The notes under the pieces are model-generated. The model saw nothing but the letters and a program-made list of their open reading frames with translations. It was not told the origin of the DNA and made no database searches. A stretch of DNA of 8,907 nt from Lachnospiraceae bacterium (lineage in GTDB: Bacteria > Bacillota_A > Clostridia > Lachnospirales > Lachnospiraceae). Within the stretch, counting starts at the first letter, position 1, and each line of letters begins with the position of its first letter. Positions 1 through 4,670 of this stretch are shown in pieces. Location: the NCBI GenBank assembly GCA_016287765.1, contig JAEEWS010000062.1, positions 1 to 8,907 on the forward strand, in the 5' to 3' direction. A program made the position numbers and the translations under genes.

Positions 1-1
1 T

Positions 2-373
2 TCCGCGTTGTTGTCAGCCAAGGATGATTCTGCGACAGTTCAGGTATTGGAAAAGGTGTTAAGCGGCGAAATAGTTCCTGTATTCAGCACTGACATTATG
101 AAGGAATACAGAGAAGTTTTGGGAAGAAAAAAGTTTGGCTTCGCTGATGGAACAATAAACTATTTACTATCCGCTATAGAGAAATTTGGCATACCGGTAA
201 ATCCTTCTCCATCAGGTGTGGTGCTTCCGGACATGAAGGATTTGCCGTTTTATGAGGTCGTACTTGAAAAAAAGGAAGATAGTGCATATCTTGTTACCGG
301 AAATAAAAAACATTTCCCTATAGAGCCCTTTATTGTAACGCCGAGAGAGTTTTTGGAAATAATCACAAGATAA
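2..373 (+). CDS. PIN-domain putative toxin of a toxin-antitoxin system (5'-truncated by window edge)
   Basis: This is a probable PIN-family endoribonuclease toxin (COG1569-like), expected to cut RNA with Mg2+ or Mn2+ bound by a cluster of acidic residues. The reading frame is open from base 2 and the visible part encodes 123 residues ending in TAA. It begins SALLSAKDD, which matches the segment that follows the N-terminal DTN motif in this family, so only about a dozen N-terminal residues should be missing. Visible family features are STDIMKEYREVL, then DMKDLPFYEVVLE, and YLVTGNKKHFP, which carry the remaining conserved acidic and structural positions. A TTG at 8 could be read as a start but lies inside the conserved core, so it is not the true start. 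Any cognate antitoxin would lie to the left, outside the window. The family assignment comes from recognised motifs, and activity is inferred. Confidence 0.82.
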   Translation, partial: SALLSAKDDSATVQVLEKVLSGEIVPVFSTDIMKEYREVLGRKKFGFADGTINYLLSAIEKFGIPVNPSPSGVVLPDMKDLPFYEVVLEKKEDSAYLVTGNKKHFPIEPFIVTPREFLEIITR

Positions 374-410
374 AACCGCCGATAGAAAACGCCGATAAAA
401 ACCGCCGATA
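372..410. repeat. Short 13-bp tandem repeat after the PIN gene
   Basis: Three copies of CGCCGATA lie at 377-384, 390-397 and 403-410, exactly 13 bp apart and each preceded by an A-rich tract. The array starts within the PIN stop codon. It is too short and spacer-less to be CRISPR. It may be replication slippage or a small binding array. Confidence 0.6.
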
Positions 411-460
411 TAATAAAGCCAACAATAACTACAACAAAGGGCTTTTCTATGTATTGTGCT

Positions 461-502
461 CACAGTGCTACAGGCTATGCAGGTTGACTGTGGCTCCTTT
501 TT
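461..502 (+). terminator. Possible terminator downstream of the PIN gene
   Basis: CACAGT (461-466) and ACTGTG (487-492) can form a 6-bp stem with a 20-nt loop, followed by TTTTT at 498-502. A second weak hairpin lies just upstream: AAAGCC at 415-420 pairs with GGCTTT at 440-445 and is followed by one further T. The stems are short and the loops long, so this is a tentative call. It sits between the PIN gene and the converging XRE gene, where a terminator is expected. Confidence 0.3.
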
Positions 503-531
503 AATATCTTTGGGATACATTCAGAAAGAGG

Positions 532-1074
532 TTACACTGTTTCTTTGGGATTTCCGCTTACTTTGGCAAGATAACGTCGTATTTCGTTCACCATCTTTTG
601 GTTTTGGAAACTTGTCTCAATTTCGTCCATATCTACGCTACGCCCGGAAAGAATCCCTTGGATCAGAACCTCGGCATACATTACCTCCCGGGTCATAGGG
701 TCCTTCAGATAGGTCATGAGGTCTATATTCATCTTTTCATTGATCCCCTCGATCATGCCCACGAAAAATCCACAGCCTTCGCCAAAAAGTTTGCCTATGC
801 TTTCTATATACTGAAAGCCTGTTGTAACGTCCTCAAGCTTCATAAGTCTGCGTTCGACGGTTGCGAGACTTCCGCCGTTGAGCAATTTATCTGCGGTTGT
901 ATTAAGTACATCACATAAATCGAGAAGAATACCGGTATCAGGAAGCGCATCACCATTTTCCCATTTTGAGACTGCTTGAAAAGAAATATTTAACTTCTCT
1001 GCAAGGTCTTTTTGGGTCATGCCGGCAGCTTTCCGTAAATGTTGGATATATTGTCCGATTTTCAAAGTGTCCAT
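532..1074 (-). CDS. XRE-family helix-turn-helix transcriptional regulator
   Basis: This 180-aa protein has an N-terminal Cro/C1-type helix-turn-helix at about residues 5-62. The motif reads MTQKDLAEKLNISFQAVSKW and is followed by ENGDALPDTGILLDLCDVL, the common Firmicutes arrangement. The C-terminal 115 residues are mostly helical and carry no domain I recognise; they may mediate dimerisation or ligand sensing. The start ATG at 1074 has GAAAGGG a few bases upstream. The gene points left and converges on the PIN gene. It has a 480-bp upstream region containing a candidate -10, a 12-bp palindrome and a 20-bp tandem array, which suggests dedicated regulation. The target genes are unknown. It is not a recognisable phage repressor, because no phage genes surround it. 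Confidence 0.88.
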   Translation of the reverse strand: MDTLKIGQYIQHLRKAAGMTQKDLAEKLNISFQAVSKWENGDALPDTGILLDLCDVLNTTADKLLNGGSLATVERRLMKLEDVTTGFQYIESIGKLFGEGCGFFVGMIEGINEKMNIDLMTYLKDPMTREVMYAEVLIQGILSGRSVDMDEIETSFQNQKMVNEIRRYLAKVSGNPKETV

Positions 1075-1115
1075 ATTATGCCCTTTCTTTATTCTTGTAA
1101 TTATTGCGGCCCGCG

Positions 1116-1121
1116 ATTATA
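1116..1121 (-). promoter_or_regulatory. Candidate -10 box of the XRE gene
   Basis: The minus strand reads TATAAT here, 41 bp upstream of the XRE start codon. At 16-18 bp spacing no convincing -35 is present, so the promoter may be weak or activator-dependent. A perfect 12-bp palindrome, AAATGATCATTT, lies at 1185-1196, between this -10 and the 20-bp repeat array. It is a plausible operator. Confidence 0.4.
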
Positions 1122-1216
1122 TGATACTGTAAGAACAGCAATTCGTAAATAACGGGAAAATTGAAAAAATTCTATTTCAGGTAGAAATGATCATTTACAT
1201 AACATGACAAAGTATA

Positions 1217-1336
1217 TATGAGAACGCGGGATTTCGCTTACAAAACGGGAATGTTGTTTACAAAGTGGGAATCTCGGTTACAAAAGAGGAATCTTATTTA
1301 CAAAACGGGAGTCTCACAGTACAAATGTGATTCTCG
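1217..1336. repeat. Six-unit, 20-bp degenerate tandem array upstream of the XRE gene
   Basis: Six consecutive units of exactly 20 bp start at 1217, 1237, 1257, 1277, 1297 and 1317. The four central units follow a consensus close to YTTACAAAACGGGAATCTCG; the outer two are more diverged. Units at 1257 (TTTACAAAGTGGGAATCTCG) and 1297 (TTTACAAAACGGGAGTCTCA) show the relationship well. There are no spacers. Because 20 is not a multiple of 3, a translated repeat would change frame each unit, which argues against a coding repeat. A 20-bp period is about two helical turns, so bound proteins would sit on nearly the same face. The array lies 143-262 bp upstream of the XRE start and downstream of the toxin stub that reads towards it. 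Its function is unknown. Confidence 0.85.
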
Positions 1337-1400
1337 CCTTACTATTCACCCCCGGTCGGATAAAATTTATTTGTTAAATTGACATAGTGCGCTAAATATA

Positions 1401-1561
1401 TCAATTTTTAGGTGATTTAAAAACGAAATGATTTGCATATTTTGAAACGGAAATACGACAAATGGTACGTTCAAGACCGTAGTAGGTCAATGCTTCCCGG
1501 AAGGTGATGCCGTTACATACGGCGAGGTTTTTAATCTTGCTTTTACTGATTCTGCGTTCAT
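1401..1561 (-). pseudogene. AbiEii-type nucleotidyltransferase toxin, N-terminal stub with frameshift and truncation
   Basis: The start ATG (1561-1559) overlaps the stop of the AbiEi gene as TAATG, and GGAGG lies 9 bases upstream, the usual coupled antitoxin-toxin arrangement. Translation starts MNAESVKARLK, then leaves frame in an A5 run at 1532-1528. In the neighbouring frame it continues NLAVCNGITFREALTYYG, LERTICRISVSKYANHFVFK and stops at TGA 1403-1401. These pieces match the N-terminal helical part of AbiEii/AbiGii nucleotidyltransferase toxins, up to the point where the LKGG motif should appear. The catalytic GG...DxD region and all downstream sequence are missing, so no active toxin can be made. 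One extra A in the run would restore the first 50 codons but not the lost C-terminus. The family call is from motif recognition. Confidence 0.8.
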
Positions 1562-2139
1562 TATATGAGAACCTCCAGATATGTTCTTACGGTTTTCTCA
1601 CAGCGGAGAGCTTTTGCGTAGTTATACAGTCTATCAATCTGTCTATCTTTTCTTTTAAGATAATTTCTGAGAATTTCCGATGTTTCTTCGATTCCCAGCT
1701 TGTTTCTGTAATATATGATATCAACAACGGTTTTCTCAATGTCGAATATACGGAAGGTCTCACCGCACTCTGTGATCTCAGTGACACCGGTCTCCATACG
1801 AGCCTGGTCGAAATAGTAGAGCTTGAGTTCGGGCCATTCCGGTAGAGTGCTTACCCTTTGTTTGCGCTCAATGGCAATGTCCACGGTATCCGGAAGAAAG
1901 GTCGTCAGTCCATAATAACGGGCTGCGGACATAAGACATATTATACCGGAAGGAACATAAGCCTTTGCGTACAGAAAATCATTCTCGTCACCGGTGTATG
2001 CGAGGTTTTCATATGTGCTTTTGTTGATACGGGAAATAAGACCGGCTGCTTCGAGCTTCCCGATTTTGTAATAGGAATAGCCCATGGCCTTTAGTGCATC
2101 CGCATTGATGAATTTTGTTGTCTCAGGTATTGCTTGCAT
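1561..2139 (-). CDS. AbiEi-type antitoxin / transcriptional regulator (type IV TA, abortive infection)
   Basis: This 192-aa protein resembles AbiEi antitoxins, which have an N-terminal winged helix that binds the operon promoter and a C-terminal domain that counters the AbiEii nucleotidyltransferase. The N-terminus (about residues 1-50, FINADALKAMGYSYYKIGKL then EAAGLISRINKSTYEN) is the DNA-binding part. The middle has SGIICLMSAARYYGLTTF, a conserved AbiEi_4-like segment, and then FDIEKTVVDIIYYRNKLG. I chose the ATG at 2139 because AAGGAGGT sits 7 bases upstream; an in-frame start at 2196 would add 19 residues and lacks such a site. The stop overlaps the toxin-stub start. The gene appears intact although its toxin is broken, so it is now an orphan antitoxin or repressor. 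Confidence 0.85.
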   Translation of the reverse strand: MQAIPETTKFINADALKAMGYSYYKIGKLEAAGLISRINKSTYENLAYTGDENDFLYAKAYVPSGIICLMSAARYYGLTTFLPDTVDIAIERKQRVSTLPEWPELKLYYFDQARMETGVTEITECGETFRIFDIEKTVVDIIYYRNKLGIEETSEILRNYLKRKDRQIDRLYNYAKALRCEKTVRTYLEVLI

Positions 2140-2158
2140 AGTCGACCTCCTTGACAAT

Positions 2159-2188
2159 AATATACACCCTTTTGAAAAAAGATGGCAA
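2159..2188 (-). promoter_or_regulatory. Promoter of the AbiEi gene
   Basis: On the minus strand a -35 TTGCCA (2188-2183), an 18-bp spacer and a -10 TATATT (2164-2159) lie about 20 bp upstream of the AbiEi start. The -35 overlaps the first bases of the palindrome at 2186-2213, so a protein bound there would block RNA polymerase. Confidence 0.5.
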
Positions 2189-2213
2189 TAACGCACATGT
2201 TGTTGCGTTATTG
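2186..2213. promoter_or_regulatory. Inverted repeat, probable AbiEi operator 1
   Basis: CAATAACGCA (2186-2195) and TGCGTTATTG (2204-2213) are perfect 10-bp inverted arms with an 8-bp spacer. The element overlaps the -35 of the AbiEi promoter. AbiEi proteins are known to autorepress by binding paired inverted repeats in their promoters, so this is a natural operator candidate. Binding itself is inferred. Confidence 0.65.
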
Positions 2214-2220
2214 GCAGCGG

Positions 2221-2247
2221 AAATCGTCAACAACTTGTTGACGATTT
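2221..2247. promoter_or_regulatory. 27-bp perfect palindrome, probable operator 2 between divergent genes
   Basis: AAATCGTCAACAA (2221-2233), a central C, and TTGTTGACGATTT (2235-2247) form a perfect 13-1-13 palindrome. It lies 7 bp from operator 1, with centres 34-35 bp apart. Its arm sequence differs from operator 1, so the two may bind different proteins or be recognised mainly by spacing. The right arm contains the -35 (TTGACG) of a rightward promoter, so occupancy should affect the 56-aa gene. Confidence 0.7.
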
Positions 2248-2267
2248 GGAAACGCAAGGGATAATAT
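2238..2267 (+). promoter_or_regulatory. Rightward promoter for the 56-aa gene
   Basis: TTGACG at 2238-2243, an 18-bp spacer and TAATAT at 2262-2267 form a reasonable sigma-70-type promoter, with GATAAT at 2260-2265 (16-bp spacing) as an alternative -10. The -35 is embedded in the 27-bp palindrome. The start codon of the next gene is about 35 bp downstream. Confidence 0.5.
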
Positions 2268-2302
2268 ATGAACAGGATGATTTGCACAGAGGAGGAAGCA
2301 GC

Positions 2303-2473
2303 ATGGAAGCAATCGAAAAGGAATCTGATATTGAGATGGAACCCAAGCAACTGGCGCTTGCAGAAACATTTGAAATCTCCGAGTGTACATTACGGATGAT
2401 AGATGCTTCAATGGTTGAGTTGAAGAAGGGAAAAGCATCGGAGCCGGTAGATCTCTCGGAGTTTGAGAAATGA
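2303..2473 (+). CDS. 56-aa acidic antitoxin-like small protein
   Basis: This is a short acidic protein of 56 residues beginning MEAIEKESDIEMEPKQ and ending KGKASEPVDLSEFEK. The ATG at 2303 has an excellent AGAGGAGG site 8-9 bases upstream; a TTG start at 2246 in the same frame has no good site. I do not recognise a named family. The helical middle followed by a short VDLSEFE tail resembles C-termini of small antitoxins whose tail wraps a toxin, but no toxin gene follows. It is divergent from the AbiEi gene and shares its palindromic control region. A 25-codon reading frame overlaps its stop by ATGA. It could be an orphan antitoxin, a remnant, or an unrelated regulator. Confidence 0.6.
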   Translation: MEAIEKESDIEMEPKQLALAETFEISECTLRMIDASMVELKKGKASEPVDLSEFEK

Positions 2474-2547
2474 TAAATGACCCGATAAAAATAACCTTGC
2501 AAGGACGGGGAACGGAGATGAAAGTGGGATTCGTTTCTGAAAATTAA
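2470..2547 (+). CDS. Possible 25-aa overlapping mini-ORF
   Basis: The ATG overlaps the preceding stop as ATGA, and GGAG lies about 10 bases upstream, an arrangement typical of translational coupling. The product would be MINDPIKITLQGRGTEMKVG plus five residues. It ends inside the start of a large hairpin. It may be the truncated start of a lost partner gene, or chance. No family was recognised. Confidence 0.25.
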   Translation: MINDPIKITLQGRGTEMKVGFVSEN

Positions 2548-2575
2548 CAGTAAATCCTTTTTACTGCTAATTTTC
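2539..2575. repeat. AT-rich 16-bp hairpin
   Basis: GAAAATTAACAGTAAA (2539-2554) and TTTACTGCTAATTTTC (2560-2575) are inverted with one mismatch around the 5-bp loop TCCTT. The right arm ends TTTTC but is not followed by a clean U-tract, so it is not a textbook terminator. It could still end the transcript of the 56-aa gene, or be the relic of a small inverted-repeat element. Confidence 0.6.
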
Positions 2576-2766
2576 TGTTGACGGAGAGGGGGAAGGGCGC
2601 AAAAGAAATTCCCTTACGTTTTGTTCGTTATTTACCGTAAGCCGAGAACAATAACGGAGAAAAAAGAAGCAGGCCGGGAGGAATATCGACGGAAGGGAAC
2701 GACAGATTGGACAAAGGAATAGGATCTAAATGCTATAAAAAAATAAAAAGTAGGTGACTTGAAAAC
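2576..2766. other. Non-coding purine-rich spacer
   Basis: I see no credible gene here. The plus strand is rich in A and G. A weak inverted repeat CTTACG (2613-2618) / CGTAAG (2636-2641) is present. It separates the orphan small gene from the Phd promoter and may be decayed coding sequence. Confidence 0.5.
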
Positions 2767-2795
2767 TTGACGCGCTATCATAATTATGATAAAGT
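2767..2795 (+). promoter_or_regulatory. Promoter and operator of the Phd-RelE pair
   Basis: TTGACG (2767-2772), a 17-bp spacer and TAAAGT (2790-2795) form the promoter. A perfect 16-bp palindrome TATCATAATTATGATA (2776-2791) fills the spacer and touches the -10. This is the arrangement expected for autorepression by a Phd/YefM dimer, a known behaviour of the family. The specific binding is inferred. Confidence 0.75.
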
Positions 2796-2833
2796 GATGA
2801 TACACAATAAGGCTTTACGATTGGAGGTTCAAT

Positions 2834-3091
2834 ATGATAGCTATAAGACCTGTTTCCGACTTGAGAAATAAATTCACAGAGATTGAAAGTATTGTAAATA
2901 CCGGCGAACCAATATTCCTGACTAAGAATGGATATGGTTCAATGGTTGTTATGAGTATTGATGCATATTCGCGGATGAATAGAAATGTTGAACAGGCATT
3001 GGATGAGGCCGATGCATATGCTGAAGCAACAACGGAGCGTATGACTCATGAGGAAGTATTTGGCAAGTTGAGGAGACGTGTAAATGGCTGA
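2834..3091 (+). CDS. Phd/YefM-family type II antitoxin
   Basis: This 85-aa protein has the Phd/YefM fold signature: MIAIRPVSDLRNKFTEIESI followed by the strand-turn VNTGEPIFLTKNGYGSMVVM and then SIDAYSRM. The N-terminal domain (about 1-55) dimerises and binds DNA; the C-terminal part (55-85) is the region that neutralises the toxin. TTGGAGG lies 7-8 bases before the ATG. It is the first gene of a two-gene operon and overlaps the toxin gene by 8 bp, the usual coupling. A palindrome in the promoter spacer supports autorepression. Confidence 0.92.
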   Translation: MIAIRPVSDLRNKFTEIESIVNTGEPIFLTKNGYGSMVVMSIDAYSRMNRNVEQALDEADAYAEATTERMTHEEVFGKLRRRVNG

Positions 3092-3410
3092 AACATACAT
3101 ATTAAGTTACCTTCCATTGTTTTATAATGATCTGGAGGAGAAGGTCGCTTATATAACAGACGTGCTTCTTAATTCTGATGCTGCCAATAACTTGCTGGAT
3201 GCTGTTGAAAAAGCCATAATGGATAGGTTACCATTTGCAGAATCGTTTGAAAAATATCACTCAAAGAAAGAACGTAAGTACCTCTATTATCGCATATATG
3301 TAAAGGGATACACGATCTACTATGTAGTTATTCCTGCGGAACATGGAAAGAAGATAATGGAAGTAAGACGTATCCTGCATAATCTTCAAGATAGAGATCA
3401 GTATATATAA
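3084..3410 (+). CDS. RelE/ParE-superfamily toxin
   Basis: This 108-aa protein is the probable partner of the Phd/YefM antitoxin. RelE/ParE-superfamily toxins either cleave mRNA on the ribosome or, in ParE, inhibit gyrase. The sequence has the fold's pattern: an N-terminal strand (YILSYLPLFYNDLEEKVAYI), a helical pair, then the core sheet KKERKYLYYRIYVKGYTIYY and the C-terminal strand with MEVRRILHNLQDRDQYI. The basic and tyrosine-rich core and the R-R-I-L-H pattern near the end are typical. GAGGAG precedes the ATG inside the end of the antitoxin gene. The length is complete and no disruption is seen. RelE-like or ParE-like activity cannot be decided from the sequence. Confidence 0.88.
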   Translation: MAETYILSYLPLFYNDLEEKVAYITDVLLNSDAANNLLDAVEKAIMDRLPFAESFEKYHSKKERKYLYYRIYVKGYTIYYVVIPAEHGKKIMEVRRILHNLQDRDQYI

Positions 3411-3462
3411 GCACTTGAGAGTGTGAAAGTTTTTCTGTAAATAAGATATCCTAAGATAATTG

Positions 3463-3505
3463 ACGAGCTGTATGGCGGTATGATTACCGTTGTCCGGCTC
3501 GTTTT
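3463..3505 (+). terminator. Terminator of the Phd-RelE operon
   Basis: ACGAGC (3463-3468) pairs with GCTCGT (3497-3502) and an inner stem CGGTA/TACCG with a TGAT loop stacks inside it. The outer stem runs into TTTT at 3502-3505. It lies about 50 bp after the toxin stop codon. Confidence 0.6.
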
Positions 3506-3522
3506 GACTATACCTAATCCCA

Positions 3523-3550
3523 TTGATTTCATCAAGAATTATGATAAAAT
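3523..3550 (+). promoter_or_regulatory. Promoter of the monooxygenase gene
   Basis: TTGATT (3523-3528), a 16-bp spacer and TAAAAT (3545-3550) form a plausible promoter. A TATAAT at 3556-3561 is an alternative -10 but lacks a matching -35. The start codon is 70 bp downstream. Confidence 0.45.
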
Positions 3551-3620
3551 TTGTATATAATTATACGGAGAATTTGCGTGAGTAATACACGAAAATAATT
3601 GACCGATGGGGGGAGACTAT

Positions 3621-3941
3621 ATGATAACAGTAAATCTGTATTATAAGGGAATAAACGGAAATGCACGCGCGTTTGCCGAGGAGATGGAATCATCGGGAAT
3701 TGCAGATGCGATTCGTAACGAGGAAGGAAATCTGCGGTATCAGTATTTTCAGCCAATAGGTGATTCGGAAACAGTACTTCTTATAGATTCCTGGACGGAT
3801 CAGGCTGCGATTGATGCACATCACGCCTCGCCGATGATGAAACAGTTAGCTGATCTACGTGACAAGTATGATCTCCACATGACGGTGGAGCGATTTGTCA
3901 GTGATGAATATGAGGCGGATGGAAAGTTTGTCAGAGAGTAA
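3621..3941 (+). CDS. Antibiotic biosynthesis monooxygenase (ABM) domain protein, putative quinol monooxygenase
   Basis: This 106-aa protein matches the small ABM/YgiN-like family of cofactor-free ferredoxin-fold monooxygenases. Visible hallmarks are the first strand ITVNLYYK, the helix NARAFAEEMESSGIADAIR, the turn NEEGNLRYQYFQPIGDSETV and the conserved WTDQAAIDAHHASPMM. Some relatives oxidise quinols or other aromatics, but the substrate is unknown here. I chose the ATG at 3621: an in-frame ATG at 3606 lies just upstream of the run GGGGGGAG, which is best read as the ribosome site for 3621. The gene ends 115 bp before recognisable remains of an RpiB/LacA-family isomerase. Confidence 0.85.
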   Translation: MITVNLYYKGINGNARAFAEEMESSGIADAIRNEEGNLRYQYFQPIGDSETVLLIDSWTDQAAIDAHHASPMMKQLADLRDKYDLHMTVERFVSDEYEADGKFVRE

Positions 3942-4017
3942 GGAGAATACAGCGATGGGCGAAATGCTTCTGCAGAAAGGCGGAAGACAGAGCATCTTGT
4001 GGAGGGGCCGGAAGCGG

Positions 4018-4046
4018 TTGCGCAGAGAACATCGGTTTGATATAAT
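4018..4046 (+). promoter_or_regulatory. Candidate promoter of the Fur-family gene
   Basis: TTGCGC (4018-4023), a 17-bp spacer and a perfect TATAAT (4041-4046) lie just before and at the edge of the isomerase remnant. It would give a leader of about 160 nt before the Fur-family gene. The -35 is imperfect. No other promoter for that gene is obvious. Confidence 0.45.
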
Positions 4047-4056
4047 AGATCTGTTC

Positions 4057-4195
4057 GACAAGGCAGCGGATTACGTTATAACAGGCTGCGGAACGGGCGA
4101 GGGCGCTATGCTTGCTTTTCTGCGAAGAGAGCGGACAGGGCTATCCCAGAGAAAGAGCAGTTCCCGAGAAGAGGAACAAGAAAATCCTTGCATAG
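4057..4195 (+). pseudogene. Remnant of an RpiB/LacA/LacB-family sugar-phosphate isomerase
   Basis: Two blocks of this family survive in different frames. The first reads DKAADYVITGCGTGEGAMLA, which contains the hallmark CGTGxGAMLA segment around the active-site cysteine. The second reads LFCEESGQGYPRERAVPEKR followed by NKKILA and a TAG stop at 4193-4195. From what I recall of intact relatives of about 210 residues, some 60 residues between the blocks are missing, as is the C-terminal tail of about 50. The block boundary at about 4115 also changes frame. The upstream 100 bp (3942-4056) is open in one frame, with an ATG at 3955 after GGAG, but its translation does not resemble the family. The gene cannot be functional. 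Confidence 0.72.
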
Positions 4196-4211
4196 GATCC
4201 GGGCTTTCCAA

Positions 4212-4628
4212 ATGAAAAATACTTATAAAACCAAAGCAAGAGAAGAAATAATATCATATTTAAAAAATCATCCCGAGCAGAGGCTTACGGCGAGAGAGAT
4301 CTATGAGGCCGTATGCGACGGGGAGAAGACGGTCGATCGCACGACGATATACCGTAACCTGGACCGCTTGTGCGAAAACGGAGGGTTGATGAGATTCAAG
4401 GAACCGAATCAGGAGTCCTGGTATTATCAATATTCATCCGATCATGAGCATTGCGACAGGCATATGCATGCTCAATGCAGTGTGTGCGGAAAGGTGTTTC
4501 ATCTTGACAGACCGTTTGTGGATGCTTTTGCCGAAGGGATGATCAAAGAATACGGGCTTGATATCAGCCCGGCAGACACGGTTATTCTCGGCAAATGCAG
4601 TGAATGCAAGGGAATCAAAAGAAGTTGA
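4212..4628 (+). CDS. Fur-family metal-responsive transcriptional regulator (Zur/Fur/PerR type)
   Basis: This 138-aa regulator has an N-terminal winged helix (about 1-75) with LTAREIYEAV and the recognition segment DRTTIYRNLDRLCENG at 42-57. A C-terminal metal and dimerisation domain follows. Metal-ligand signatures are HEHCDRHMHAQCSVCGKVFH at 78-97, with C89/C92, and C129/C132 near the end. The two CxxC pairs form the structural zinc site known in this family. The ATG at 4212 gives the family-typical start; a TTG at 4188 would add eight residues overlapping the isomerase remnant. The ribosome site is weak (AGGA, 14 bases upstream). The next gene is a COG0523 GTPase, a class often under Zur control, so zinc is the likeliest signal. 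Fur or PerR function is not excluded. Confidence 0.88.
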   Translation: MKNTYKTKAREEIISYLKNHPEQRLTAREIYEAVCDGEKTVDRTTIYRNLDRLCENGGLMRFKEPNQESWYYQYSSDHEHCDRHMHAQCSVCGKVFHLDRPFVDAFAEGMIKEYGLDISPADTVILGKCSECKGIKRS

Positions 4629-4653
4629 CAAAATTGCAACCGTTGCGTATAAT
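4625..4653 (+). promoter_or_regulatory. Consensus promoter of the CobW-type gene
   Basis: TTGACA (4625-4630), exactly 17 bp, then TATAAT (4648-4653) is a perfect sigma-70 consensus. The -35 contains the stop codon of the Fur-family gene (TGA 4626-4628). So strong a promoter is expected to be held down by a repressor, and nested palindromes overlay it. Confidence 0.85.
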
Positions 4654-4670
4654 ATGCAACTGTGTTGCAA
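4634..4670. promoter_or_regulatory. Nested TTGCAA palindromes, probable Fur-family operator
   Basis: Outer arms TTGCAAC (4634-4640) and GTTGCAA (4664-4670) are perfect. Inner arms TTGCGTAT (4643-4650) and ATATGCAA (4652-4659) match 7 of 8 and are centred on the -10 at 4651. This gives four related half-sites over the promoter, consistent with two overlapping dimer sites. The adjacent Fur-family regulator is the obvious candidate ligand. The motif is not the classic Bacillus Zur, Fur or PerR box as I remember them. Confidence 0.65.

Noticed and set aside
372..410. Iteron-type replication origin
   Set aside because: There are only three 13-bp copies and no replication initiator gene in the window.
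1217..1336. CRISPR array
   Set aside because: Units are 20 bp, degenerate and directly adjacent, with no unique spacers and no cas genes nearby.
3955..4215. An intact 86-aa gene starting at ATG 3955
   Set aside because: It has a ribosome-like GGAG, but its middle contains a fragment of an isomerase in one frame and its continuation in another. It is best read as a chance frame across a deletion pseudogene.
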